DNA of 64,000 bases from contig NZ_VAHM01000008.1 of the NCBI RefSeq assembly GCF_005796185.1, positions 113,524 to 177,523 of the forward strand. The letters are read 5' to 3'. Source of the stretch: Pseudarthrobacter sp. NamB4 (GTDB lineage Bacteria > Actinomycetota > Actinomycetes > Actinomycetales > Micrococcaceae). The position numbers and the translations under genes were made by a program. Shown piece after piece: positions 26,238 to 35,746 of this stretch; position 1 is the stretch's first letter; each line of letters starts with the position of its first letter. The notes under the pieces are model-generated. The model saw only the letters and a list, made by a program, of their open reading frames with translations, had not been told where the DNA came from and did not search any database.

Positions 26238-26966
26238 GTGGAGTTTATTAATGAGGCCGTGCTCCATGCAGCGGGCCAGTGGTGGATCTACCCGCTCCTG
26301 CTGGTGTTCTTCTTCGTTGACGGCTTCGCCATGGTTGTTCCCAGTGAGACCCTGATTGTGGCATTGGCGGCCTTCTCCCGGCACAGCGGAGATCCCAACC
26401 TGTGGATCCTCGGTCTCACAGCACTCATCGGAGCCATCGCCGGGGACAACATGGCATTCATGCTGGGCCGCCGGATTGGCCTGAACCGGTGGCGGTGGAT
26501 GCGCCGCCCCAAGGTACAGAAAGCTTTCGGCTGGGCCCGTTACGAGTTGGACAAGCGCGGCGCTGTGCTGATCTTCACGGCCCGCTACATCCCTTGGGGG
26601 CGGGTGGCCGTCAACTACGTGGCGGGAAGTACCGGCTTCAGCCACCGGCGTTTCTTCCTGCTGGACGCTTTTGCCTGCATCACTTGGGTGGGCTATTCCA
26701 TCGGCATCGGGCTGCTGGCGAGTTCCTTCCCGTGGCTCCACCACAACCCGCTGCTCAGCGCGGGGATCGCAGTGGTCTTCGCGATCATCCTGGGAATCCT
26801 CATCGACCATATGCTCCGGTGGTGGCATAAGCACCTGGCCCGCAACGACGCCGACGACGTTGACGAGTGGCTCGACGGCGGTCCTTCCGGGGCACGCGAC
26901 ACAAAAAGCGGCAGCAGCTCCATCCTTGCTTCCGCGGCCGGTGACGGCGAACAGGCTGGAAATTAG
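26238..26966 (+). CDS. DedA-family membrane protein 2
   Basis: A 242-residue paralogue of the preceding protein. VDGFAMVVPSETLIVALAAF, GDNMAFMLGRRIGLNRWRWM and ARYIPWGRVAVNYVAGSTGF are the matching motifs. It has a longer acidic then Ser-rich C-terminal tail (about 35 residues), likely cytosolic. GTG 26238 is chosen because AGGAG (26223-26227) precedes it by 10 nt. The two DedA genes sit between deoA and add and may derive from a local duplication. Confidence 0.86.
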   Translation: MEFINEAVLHAAGQWWIYPLLLVFFFVDGFAMVVPSETLIVALAAFSRHSGDPNLWILGLTALIGAIAGDNMAFMLGRRIGLNRWRWMRRPKVQKAFGWARYELDKRGAVLIFTARYIPWGRVAVNYVAGSTGFSHRRFFLLDAFACITWVGYSIGIGLLASSFPWLHHNPLLSAGIAVVFAIILGILIDHMLRWWHKHLARNDADDVDEWLDGGPSGARDTKSGSSSILASAAGDGEQAGN

Positions 26967-26993
26967 CGGCTGGCTTTGAGCTCCGGCCCACCC

Positions 26994-26999
26994 TAAGGT
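26994..26999 (+). promoter_or_regulatory. -10-like element of add
   Basis: TAAGGT, 6 nt before GTG 27006, so add can be transcribed separately from the transporter operon. Confidence 0.5.
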
Positions 27000-27005
27000 G
27001 GGAAC

Positions 27006-28145
27006 GTGACTGAGCCCATTGTTGACGCTGCCCCTGCCATCGATTTCGACCTGAAGAACCTGCCCAAGGTCTCACTCCACGACCACCTGGATGGCGGACT
27101 CCGTCCGGCCACCATCATCGAGCTGGCAGAGGCCGTTGGCCATACGCTCCCGTCCACCGATCCCGTGGCCCTGGGCCAGTGGTTCCGCGAATCCGCAGAT
27201 TCAGGCTCGCTGGTCCGCTACCTGGAAACGTTCGACCACACCGTTGCCGTGATGCAGACCCATGAAGGGCTGTACAGGGTGGCCAAGGAGTTCGTTGAGG
27301 ACCTTGCTGACGACGGCGTGGTGTACGGGGAAGTCCGCTGGGCGCCTGAGCAGCACCTCCAGAAGGGCCTCACCCTGGACGAGGCAGTGGAAGCGGTCCA
27401 GGAAGGCCTTGAAGCCGGGGTTGAAGCCGTGGGGGAAAGCGGCCGCGAGATCCAGGTGGGCCAGCTCATTACGGCCATGCGGCATGCGGACCGCGGCCAG
27501 GAGATTGCCGAGCTGGCCGTCCGCCACCGCAACAAGGGCGCGGTCGGCTTCGACATTGCTGGTGCCGAGGACGGCTTCCTGCCGGCCCGCTTCCGGGATG
27601 CCTTCACTTACCTTGCGCAGCACAACTTTCCCGCCACCGTCCACGCCGGCGAGGCGGCAGGACTGGAAAGCATCCAGTCGGCTTTGGTGGACGGACGCGC
27701 CCTGCGGCTGGGCCATGGTGTCCGGATCGCCGAGGACATCACGGTGGAGTTCGACGACGATCCCGAAAATGAAGAGGGAACCATCGGCCTGGTCACCCTG
27801 GGGGACCTCTCCAGCTGGATCCGGGACCGGGGCATCGCACTGGAGGTCTGCCCGTCGTCAAACCTGCAGACCGGTGCGATCGCGGGGTTTGGTGACGGCA
27901 TCGAAAACCACCCCCTGGACATGCTTTACCAGCTGGGCTTCAACGTCACCATCAACACCGACAACCGGCTGATGAGCGGGGTCACCCTTACCGACGAGTT
28001 CGAGCTCCTGGTGGAGACTTTCGACTATGACCTGGATGACCTGCTGGAGCTGACGCTGAACGCCGCCGAAGCATCCTTCCTCCCGCTCGAGGAGAAGGAA
28101 GCGCTGGTGGAATACATCAACGACGCCTACGCGAACCTTGGCTGA
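27006..28145 (+). CDS. add: Adenosine deaminase
   Basis: Deaminates adenosine and deoxyadenosine to inosine or deoxyinosine. The 379 residues include the metal site VSLHDHLDGGLRPAT, the catalytic TVHAGEAAGLESI, LRLGHGVRIAED, the strand ending EVCPSSNLQTGAI and the second metal region FNVTINTDNRLMSGV. All match the family. The GTG start is supported by TAAGGT at 6 nt. With cdd and deoA 2-3 kb upstream it completes salvage of imported nucleosides. The mazG start overlaps its stop. Confidence 0.94.
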   Translation: MTEPIVDAAPAIDFDLKNLPKVSLHDHLDGGLRPATIIELAEAVGHTLPSTDPVALGQWFRESADSGSLVRYLETFDHTVAVMQTHEGLYRVAKEFVEDLADDGVVYGEVRWAPEQHLQKGLTLDEAVEAVQEGLEAGVEAVGESGREIQVGQLITAMRHADRGQEIAELAVRHRNKGAVGFDIAGAEDGFLPARFRDAFTYLAQHNFPATVHAGEAAGLESIQSALVDGRALRLGHGVRIAEDITVEFDDDPENEEGTIGLVTLGDLSSWIRDRGIALEVCPSSNLQTGAIAGFGDGIENHPLDMLYQLGFNVTINTDNRLMSGVTLTDEFELLVETFDYDLDDLLELTLNAAEASFLPLEEKEALVEYINDAYANLG

Positions 28146-28821
28146 CCTACCGGACAGCGACACCGCCGGCACCCCGGTAGGGGAGTTGCTGTACGTGATT
28201 GCTTCCCTCCGCGAGCACTGTCCGTGGATGGGTGCGCTTACCCATGCCTCGCTGGTGGAGTACCTCCTGGAGGAGGCCTTCGAGGTTGCCGAGACCATCG
28301 AGGCCGGGCACCCCGACGGCGAACTTCGGGGCGAGCTGGGCGACGTCCTGCTCCAGGTGGTGCTGCATGCGCGGATCGCCGAGGAACGCGGTTCCTTTAC
28401 GTTCGACGATGTTGCACGCGGCCTGAGTGCCAAGATGATCCGCCGGAATCCCCATGTTTTCCGGCCCGATGGCTCCCTGCAGGATAGCTTCCCGGCAACG
28501 CTCGACGAGATCGTGCAGAAGTGGGACGCCGTCAAGCGGGCCGAACGGCCGGAACGGCAGGACCCGTTCGTGGGAATTCCGTTGGCGCTGCCAGCGTTGG
28601 CGCGTGCCCAGAAATCCATGGACCGGGCGGCGCGGGCGGGCGTTCCGCCGGCCCAGCCACCGGTGAAAGCGGGCCCCGTCGCTTCTGAAGATGAGCTCGG
28701 GGAGCTGCTGCTCGCCGTCGTGTGTTCCGCCCATGCCAGCGGATACGACGCTGAACGTGCCCTCCGCGGTGCCGTCCGCCGCTACCAGGAGCACGTCACC
28801 GGGCAGCGGCAGCAGGAATAA
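28138..28821 (+). CDS. mazG: MazG nucleotide pyrophosphohydrolase
   Basis: Hydrolyses NTPs or dNTPs to the monophosphates, as house-cleaning of damaged nucleotides. MazG-fold features are SLREHCPWMGALTHASLVEY, LLEEAFEVAETIE and GELGDVLLQVVLHARIAEE (E-E-x-x-E/D metal site), then FDDVARGLSAKMIRRNPHVF. The 227-residue length suggests one complete MazG domain plus an extra C-terminal helical part. The usual CPWD is CPWM here. TTG 28138 overlaps the add stop (TTGGCTGA), so the two are co-translated. Confidence 0.9.
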   Translation: MADLPDSDTAGTPVGELLYVIASLREHCPWMGALTHASLVEYLLEEAFEVAETIEAGHPDGELRGELGDVLLQVVLHARIAEERGSFTFDDVARGLSAKMIRRNPHVFRPDGSLQDSFPATLDEIVQKWDAVKRAERPERQDPFVGIPLALPALARAQKSMDRAARAGVPPAQPPVKAGPVASEDELGELLLAVVCSAHASGYDAERALRGAVRRYQEHVTGQRQQE

Positions 28822-28933
28822 CCCTGCGATCATGACGTCCGGGGGCTGGATAGGTTTCCGTAACCCGCGCCACTCTGGACTACGCTGGTCTTCGACGAGT
28901 ACGTCAAATCTTTCTGCAAGATCCCCCCGTTAA

Positions 28934-30235
<1,302 letters not shown>

Positions 30236-30250
30236 TAGCCGCATAAAACA

Positions 30251-30296
30251 AACAGCGGTGGCTATGGTTGAAGGACCATAGCCACCGTTGTTGTTT
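30251..30296 (+). terminator. Terminator of eno
   Basis: CGGTGGCTATGGT (30256-30268) pairs with ACCATAGCCACCG (30275-30287) and TTGTTGTTT follows. Confidence 0.88.
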
Positions 30297-30359
30297 CAGC
30301 AGCACTTGTTCCAGCCCAGACAGTGGCGGCCCAGGCAGGCTGCGCGTTTCAGGAGTGTC

Positions 30360-31034
30360 ATGGCTACCCGCCGTCCCAAAGTCCCCAAGGTCGCCCCATC
30401 CCGCCCGGCAAAGGAAGCCTCGGACGGGGCCCACGTCATCCGCGCCGACTTCGGCTCCGGCGAGGAGCCACCGGCGGGAGGAGCCCCCGGCGCACAGCCG
30501 CCCAGGGCGCAGCAAACCGCGACAGGACCGGCCAGAGAGAACTCCGCCCGCAAAACCCCTAATTCCGCACGGGCCCGCAAGGGGAGCAGCGCTGCCGGAA
30601 GCACAGCAAAAGGCGGGGACCTGGAGGATGACGAGGAACAGCAGCCCGTACCTGCCAAGGCGTTTTCCGGACGGATGCTCGCACTGGCAGTGGTGATGAT
30701 TGCGATCACCATCATGCTGGCCCCCACCGTCAAGATCTTCTTTGACAAGAAGGCCGAGATCGACGCCCTGAATGCTGACATCGCTGCCCGCGAGGCCGAA
30801 GGGGATGCCCTGCGGCAGCAGGTCTCGCGGTGGCAGGACCCCAACTACGTGAAACAGCAGGCCCGCGACCGCATTAACATGGTTATGCCGGGTGAGACCG
30901 GCTACTGGGTCTTCGGGAGCGATCTGCCGGCCGGAGACGGCAGTAGCCAGACCGGCGCAGCAGCACAAGACCCCGCCGATCTGCCGTGGGTGGATGCCCT
31001 GTGGGAGTCCATCACGCGCGCGGCTACAGACTGA
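30360..31034 (+). CDS. Septum formation initiator (FtsB/DivIC-like)
   Basis: A bitopic cell-division protein. Of 224 residues, the first 100 are basic, Pro/Ala-rich and probably disordered. One transmembrane helix follows (LALAVVMIAITIMLAPTVKI), then a coiled coil (KKAEIDALNADIAAREAEGD) and RWQDPNYVKQQARDRINMVM then PGETGYWVF, the FtsB/DivIC (PF04977-type) signature. It would sit in the divisome with FtsQ and FtsL. ATG 30360 is preceded by AGGAG; the longer open frame reaches into the eno terminator. The location after eno is common in actinobacteria. Confidence 0.9.
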   Translation: MATRRPKVPKVAPSRPAKEASDGAHVIRADFGSGEEPPAGGAPGAQPPRAQQTATGPARENSARKTPNSARARKGSSAAGSTAKGGDLEDDEEQQPVPAKAFSGRMLALAVVMIAITIMLAPTVKIFFDKKAEIDALNADIAAREAEGDALRQQVSRWQDPNYVKQQARDRINMVMPGETGYWVFGSDLPAGDGSSQTGAAAQDPADLPWVDALWESITRAATD

Positions 31035-31062
31035 ACCGCAACAGGAAGGACGGCCCGCCACA

Positions 31063-31734
31063 GTGGAATCCAATACGGCAGCCGCCCGGGACGAATCCCG
31101 CAAGCCAACAGCGCATGACCTGGAAGTACTGAGCCGCCAGCTGGGACGGCCGGTCCGTGACGTGGTGGAAATTCCTGCCCGCTGCATCTGCGGCAACCCG
31201 TTGGTGGCAGCAACCGCTCCCCGCCTCAGCAATGGGACCCCGTTCCCCACCACCTTCTACCTGACGCATCCGGTCGTCACGTCAGCGGTCTCCCGGCTCG
31301 AGGCCGCAGGCGTCATGAACGAGATGAACGAACAGCTGGCCGGGGACCAGGAACTGTCCGCCGCCTACCGGTCAGCCCATGAGGCCTACCTCGCTGCCCG
31401 CAACGACATCGGGGCACGGTCCGGCATCGGGTCCGTCCCCGAAATCGACGGAGTCTCCGCCGGCGGCATGCCCACGCGCGTCAAATGCCTGCACGTCCTG
31501 GTGGGACACTCACTCGCTGCCGGCCCCGGGGTCAACCCGCTGGGCGACGAGGCCCTGGACCGCATCCGGGAGTGGTGGACTGCGGACGCCTGCTACTGCG
31601 ACCGCGCCTGGGACACCACCGGCGAGCCACCCTCCAAAGATCTGAGCCGCCACGGTCCGCAGGGCCTGCCGGAGATCATGGGCCGCCCGGCTCCCGCCCG
31701 GAAAACAGCCAACCCGGCGGGGGCCGGCGAATGA
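31063..31734 (+). CDS. DUF501 domain protein
   Basis: A conserved actinobacterial protein of unknown function, 223 residues. Recognisable DUF501 features are LGRPVRDVVEIPARCICGNP, PTTFYLTHPVVTSAVSRLEA, PTRVKCLHVLVGHSLAAGPG and CYCDRAW at the end. The cysteine and histidine pattern (CICGNP, KCLHVLVGH) might bind metal, but this is untested here. The GTG start at 31063 has AGGAAGG further off than usual (14 nt). It lies between divIC and ppx, with an ATGA overlap into ppx, an order conserved in many actinobacteria. Confidence 0.86.
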   Translation: MESNTAAARDESRKPTAHDLEVLSRQLGRPVRDVVEIPARCICGNPLVAATAPRLSNGTPFPTTFYLTHPVVTSAVSRLEAAGVMNEMNEQLAGDQELSAAYRSAHEAYLAARNDIGARSGIGSVPEIDGVSAGGMPTRVKCLHVLVGHSLAAGPGVNPLGDEALDRIREWWTADACYCDRAWDTTGEPPSKDLSRHGPQGLPEIMGRPAPARKTANPAGAGE

Positions 31735-32678
31735 CGCGCGTGGCCGCCATCGACTGCGGCACCAACTCCATCCGGCTCCTGGTTGCCGACATTGACCGCA
31801 GCAACGGCCGCACCGCCCTTCGCGACGTGGTGCGGGAAATGCGCGTGGTCCGGCTGGGGCAGGGGGTGGACGCCACCGGCGAGCTCGCGCCGGAGGCGCT
31901 GGAGCGGACCTTCGCGGCGACAGCCGATTACGCCCGACTGATTCGGGAGCACGGCGCAACGGCAGTCCGCTTCGTGGCGACCTCAGCCAGCCGGGACGCC
32001 CGGAACCGGGACCTCTTCGTGGACGGGATCCGCGACCTGCTCGGCGTGGAACCCGAGGTCATTTCCGGCGACGAGGAAGCCGCGCTGTCCTTCGCCGGCG
32101 CCAGCAGCGTCCTGCCGATCCTGGACGGTCACGAAGTGCTGGTGGTGGACCTGGGCGGCGGCAGCACCGAGTTCGTCCTGGGTACGGCCGACGGCGTCAC
32201 GGCAGCAAAGTCCGTGGACATCGGTTGCGTGCGCCTCACCGAACGGCACCTCCAAGATGATCCGCCCACAGCCGAACAGGTGGCAGCCGCCGAAGCGGAC
32301 GTTGACGCAGCCATCGCCCGTGTCCGGCAGGACGTACCGCTGGAACGCGCCACCGCCGTGGTTGGTGTTGCCGGTTCCATCACGACCATCACCGCACACG
32401 CGCTGGGACTGACCGAGTACTCGCCGGACGCAATCCACGGCACCGGGCTGCCCGTTGAAACCATCCGTGCAGCCGCAACTGGACTTCTGGAAATGAGCCG
32501 GCCGGAGCGTGCAGCCCTGCCCTACATGCACCCCGGGCGGGTTGACGTGATTGGTGCCGGCGGGCTGGTGTGGCGGCGGATCCTGGAACAGATGGAAGCG
32601 GTCTCCGGCGGGCGCATCACCACTGCAACCGCCAGCGAGCACGACATCCTCGACGGCATCGCCCTGAGTATCGGCTGA
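31731..32678 (+). CDS. ppx: Exopolyphosphatase / guanosine pentaphosphatase
   Basis: A Ppx/GppA phosphatase that releases phosphate from polyphosphate or converts pppGpp to ppGpp. The ASKHA-fold motifs are AAIDCGTNSIRLLVADID (phosphate 1), VVDLGGGSTEFVLG (phosphate 2) and GVAGSITTITAHALGL (adenosine region). At 315 residues it is the short form without the HD-like C-terminal domain, as in actinobacterial Ppx1. ATG 31731 overlaps the DUF501 stop by 4 nt, and the subtilase gene starts 4 nt after its end. Confidence 0.92.
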   Translation: MTRVAAIDCGTNSIRLLVADIDRSNGRTALRDVVREMRVVRLGQGVDATGELAPEALERTFAATADYARLIREHGATAVRFVATSASRDARNRDLFVDGIRDLLGVEPEVISGDEEAALSFAGASSVLPILDGHEVLVVDLGGGSTEFVLGTADGVTAAKSVDIGCVRLTERHLQDDPPTAEQVAAAEADVDAAIARVRQDVPLERATAVVGVAGSITTITAHALGLTEYSPDAIHGTGLPVETIRAAATGLLEMSRPERAALPYMHPGRVDVIGAGGLVWRRILEQMEAVSGGRITTATASEHDILDGIALSIG

Positions 32679-32682
32679 CCGT

Positions 32683-34068
32683 ATGCAGATCCTCACCACC
32701 GCCACAGCACCTCCGCTGCGGAGGGCGGGCTCAGCCCTGCTGTCCCTGGTCCTTGCTGCCTGCTGCCTTTCCTCCGGTCTTTTCACCGCTCCCGCTGCGC
32801 AGGCGGACGAATGGCGGGACAAGCAGTACTGGCTTGCCGAATCCGGGATTACTGAGGCGTGGGAGGTCTCCAAGGGCGCTGGCGTCAAGGTGGCCGTCAT
32901 CGACAGTGGCGTGGATGCCAGCCACCCGGACTTGAAGGGGGCAGTGGCCCGGGGCTATGACGCTTCGGGATCCGGACAGCCCGACGGGCAGAAGAGCGTG
33001 GGCGTCAAGCCGGAGCACGGCACCCTGGTGGCCACCATGCTCGCGGGACGCGGCCACCAGCCCGCCAGCGCGAGCCCTACCCCGACTCCCGGCCCGCCAG
33101 GGCCAGCACCGGACGGCATCATCGGGGTGGCGCCGGAGGCACAGATCCTCCCAGTGTCCACGTGGCTCGGCTCCACCAATCCCTCGGGCAAGAGCGATCA
33201 GGACCAGATCCCGGAGGCTGTCCGGTGGGCGGTGGACAACGGGGCCAAAGTCATCAATATCTCGTTGGGGAGCACCACACCGGAGTGGCCCCAGAGCTGG
33301 GATGCGGCTTTCCTCTATGCCGAGCAAAAAGATGTGGTGATCGTCGCCGCCGCGGGCAACAGGGTGGGCGGCAACATGCAGGTGGGGGCTCCGGCCACCA
33401 TTCCAGGTGTCCTCACGGTGGCCGGACTGGACCGCAAGGGCGTGGCCAGCGTTGACGCGTCCTCCCAGGGCATCAGCATTGGCGTTGCCGCCCCGGCCGA
33501 AAACCTGCTGGGCGGCCTCCCGGGCGGCGGCTACGCTGAGTGGGCCGGAACATCAGGCAGCGCGCCCATCGTGGCCGGCGTTGCAGCGCTGATCCGGTCC
33601 AAGTGGCCCGCCATGAGCGCCGAACAGGTGGTCAACCGGATCGTCACCACTGCCAAGGATGCCGGGGCGCCCGGCAAGGACCCGCTCTACGGTTTCGGTG
33701 TGCTCAATGCCGAGGCGGCGCTGAAGGACAACGTGCCGGAAGTCACCGCCAACCCGCTGGGCTCCATCGCCGAATGGATCCGCGTCCACCGGCGGGGCAA
33801 CCTCGCTACTCCTGCCCCCCTGCCCACCACGGACGTGCCCAGTGCGACACCCACTCTGCCGGAAGCAACCGTGCCCGCAGCAGAGGCGCCGTCGCAGCGG
33901 GACACTGCTGTGGGCGCCGCCGTCGTCATCGGTTTTGGCGTCCTGTTCATCGCGATTATCGCGGCAGCTGCCATCCAGTTGCGGCGGGCCGCGGGGAACC
34001 CGGCTTTGGTCCCGGAGGAACCCGAAACGGGTGCGATTGACAGTGTGGACTCGGGGCGTAAAACGTAG
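32683..34068 (+). CDS. Membrane-anchored subtilase (S8, mycosin-like)
   Basis: A secreted serine protease of 461 residues. The signal peptide ends near AQA-DEW (about residue 42). The triad is D74 (VAVIDSGVD), H112 (KPEHGTLVATM) and S291 (AGTSGSAP), with oxyanion N226 (AAAGNRVGG). After the protease domain comes a Pro/Thr-rich linker and a C-terminal helix (VVIGFGVLFIAIIAAAAIQL) followed by a short cytosolic tail. The catalytic domain would therefore be outside, tethered to the membrane. This architecture matches mycosins, but no type VII secretion genes are nearby. It is probably co-transcribed with ppx. Confidence 0.88.
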   Translation: MQILTTATAPPLRRAGSALLSLVLAACCLSSGLFTAPAAQADEWRDKQYWLAESGITEAWEVSKGAGVKVAVIDSGVDASHPDLKGAVARGYDASGSGQPDGQKSVGVKPEHGTLVATMLAGRGHQPASASPTPTPGPPGPAPDGIIGVAPEAQILPVSTWLGSTNPSGKSDQDQIPEAVRWAVDNGAKVINISLGSTTPEWPQSWDAAFLYAEQKDVVIVAAAGNRVGGNMQVGAPATIPGVLTVAGLDRKGVASVDASSQGISIGVAAPAENLLGGLPGGGYAEWAGTSGSAPIVAGVAALIRSKWPAMSAEQVVNRIVTTAKDAGAPGKDPLYGFGVLNAEAALKDNVPEVTANPLGSIAEWIRVHRRGNLATPAPLPTTDVPSATPTLPEATVPAAEAPSQRDTAVGAAVVIGFGVLFIAIIAAAAIQLRRAAGNPALVPEEPETGAIDSVDSGRKT

Positions 34069-34082
34069 GTTACGGGTCCGCA

Positions 34083-34114
34083 CAGCAGTTAGTGAAGATT
34101 TTCACAAACTGCTG
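34083..34114 (+). promoter_or_regulatory. Rex-type operator upstream of ndh
   Basis: A 32-bp inverted repeat: CAGCAGTT (34083-34090) and AACTGCTG (34107-34114) enclose GTGAA/TTCAC. The central 18 bp (34090-34107) match the Rex consensus TTGTGAA-N4-TTCACAA at 13 of 14 defined positions. It lies directly upstream of the -10, where a bound repressor would block polymerase. Known Rex regulons in actinobacteria include ndh. The rex gene is not in the window. Confidence 0.75.
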
Positions 34115-34120
34115 TATCTT
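34115..34120 (+). promoter_or_regulatory. -10-like element of ndh
   Basis: TATCTT, 6 nt before ATG 34127, immediately after the Rex-type palindrome. Confidence 0.55.
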
Positions 34121-34126
34121 TAAGGC

Positions 34127-35611
34127 ATGGCAACCACCCCACAGCTCCAGGACCGTCCCAGGGTACTCGTCGTCGGCGGCGGGTACGTCGGCCTGTACGT
34201 AGCACTCAAACTGCAGAAGAAGATCGCGAATGCCGGTGGCATCGTCACCCTCGTGGATCCACTGCCCTACATGACCTACCAGCCCTTCCTCCCCGAGGTA
34301 GCCGGCGGCAACATCGAAGCCCGCCACGCAGTGGTCTCCCACCGCAAGCACCTCCAGCAGACTGAGCTGATCCAGGGGCGCGTCACCTCGATCGACCACG
34401 CGAACCGTACCGCCGTGGTGGCTCCCGCCGATGGCGGTGAGTACTTTGAGGTTCCCTACTTCGACGTCGTCCTGGCCGCCGGCGCCATCACCCGCACCTT
34501 CCCCATCAAGGGCCTCGCGGACAAGGGCATCGGCCTGAAGACCATTGAGGAAGCCGTTGCGCTGCGCAACAAGGTCCTGGAGCGGATCGAAGTTGCCTCC
34601 ACCATGACTGATCCGGCTCCCCGCGCCCGCGCCCTCACCTTCGTGGTGGTGGGCGGCGGCTTTGCCGGCATCGAGTGCATCACCGAGATGGAGGACCTGG
34701 CCCGTGCGGCCGTCCGCAACAACCCGCGCATCAAGCAGGAGGAAGTCCGTTTCGTCCTGGTCGAAGCCATGGGACGCATCATGCCCGAGGTCACGGCCAA
34801 GCAGGCCGAGTGGGTGGTGGAGCACCTCCGCAGCCGCGGCATCGAGGTCCTGCTGAACACCTCGCTGGACAGCGCCGAGGGCACCCTCAAGCTCATCAAC
34901 CTCCCGGACAAGACCCCTGCCCAGGAATTTGAAGCCGACACCCTCGTCTGGACAGCCGGCGTGCAGGCCAACCCCATGGTCCGTTCCACCGATTTCCCGC
35001 TTGAGCCCCGCGGTCGCGTCCGGGTCCTCCCGGACCTCCGTGTTGCCGGCGACGAAGGCATCATCGAGAACGCCTGGGCCGCCGGCGATATCGCCGCCGT
35101 TCCGGACCTCACCGGCAAGGGCCTGCCGGACGGCACCTGTGTCCCCAATGCCCAGCACGCGCTTCGCCAGGCCAAGCGCCTCGCCAAGAACCTGTGGGCC
35201 TCGCGCTGGGACAAGCCGCTGAAGGACTACAAGCACAAGAACCTGGGTGCTGTTGCCGGCTTCGGCCAGTGGAAGGGCGTTGCCAACATCAACCTTGTCG
35301 GCAGCATCGGGCTCAAGGGCGGTCTCGCCTGGCTTGCACACCGCGGGTACCACGGCCTGGCCATGCCCACGTTCGAGCGCAAGTTCCGCGTGATCTTCAA
35401 CTGGATCCTGAGCTTCTTCGCCGGCCGCGACACCACCCAGCTGATGGATCTGGACAACCCCCGTGGCGCGTTCGTGGCGGCAGCCACCCCGGCCCCCAAG
35501 CCGGCAGCTGTTCCTGCTCCGGCAGCCGGCACGGCCGGCGGCTCCGGTTCCAGCGCTACGGCACCGGCACCTGCCGACGCCAAGGAAGCTGTAGCTGCCA
35601 AGGCCAAGTAA
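34127..35611 (+). CDS. ndh: Type II NADH:quinone dehydrogenase
   Basis: A single-subunit, non-proton-pumping NADH dehydrogenase that feeds the quinone pool from the inner membrane face. Of 494 residues, VLVVGGGYVGLYVALKLQKK near the N-terminus binds FAD and FVVVGGGFAGIECITEMEDL near residue 170 binds NADH. LVWTAGVQANPM and ENAWAAGDIAAVPDL complete the fold, with an amphipathic C-terminal region (VIFNWILSFFAGRDTTQLMD) for membrane contact. The last 35 residues are an Ala/Pro-rich tail. A Rex-type operator and leaderless promoter suggest induction at high NADH/NAD. Confidence 0.94.
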   Translation: MATTPQLQDRPRVLVVGGGYVGLYVALKLQKKIANAGGIVTLVDPLPYMTYQPFLPEVAGGNIEARHAVVSHRKHLQQTELIQGRVTSIDHANRTAVVAPADGGEYFEVPYFDVVLAAGAITRTFPIKGLADKGIGLKTIEEAVALRNKVLERIEVASTMTDPAPRARALTFVVVGGGFAGIECITEMEDLARAAVRNNPRIKQEEVRFVLVEAMGRIMPEVTAKQAEWVVEHLRSRGIEVLLNTSLDSAEGTLKLINLPDKTPAQEFEADTLVWTAGVQANPMVRSTDFPLEPRGRVRVLPDLRVAGDEGIIENAWAAGDIAAVPDLTGKGLPDGTCVPNAQHALRQAKRLAKNLWASRWDKPLKDYKHKNLGAVAGFGQWKGVANINLVGSIGLKGGLAWLAHRGYHGLAMPTFERKFRVIFNWILSFFAGRDTTQLMDLDNPRGAFVAAATPAPKPAAVPAPAAGTAGGSGSSATAPAPADAKEAVAAKAK

Positions 35612-35643
35612 GTCTCCTGCTGAATCAGGCTGCAGCGTTCGAG

Positions 35644-35677
35644 CGGCGGCTGTCCCCTTTGGGGGCAGTCGCCGTTT
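35644..35677 (+). terminator. Terminator of ndh
   Basis: CGGCGGCTG (35644-35652) pairs with CAGTCGCCG (35666-35674) around CCCC/GGGG; TTT follows. Confidence 0.75.
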
Positions 35678-35734
35678 GCGTTGCCAGGCACACTGCTGCT
35701 CCCGGAGGCCTGCCGCGCCACCTCCCGCGCCTCC

Positions 35735-35740
35735 TAGACT
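35735..35740 (+). promoter_or_regulatory. -10-like element of the ACT-GNAT gene
   Basis: TAGACT, 6 nt before ATG 35747. Confidence 0.55.
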
Positions 35741-35746
35741 GGCACC

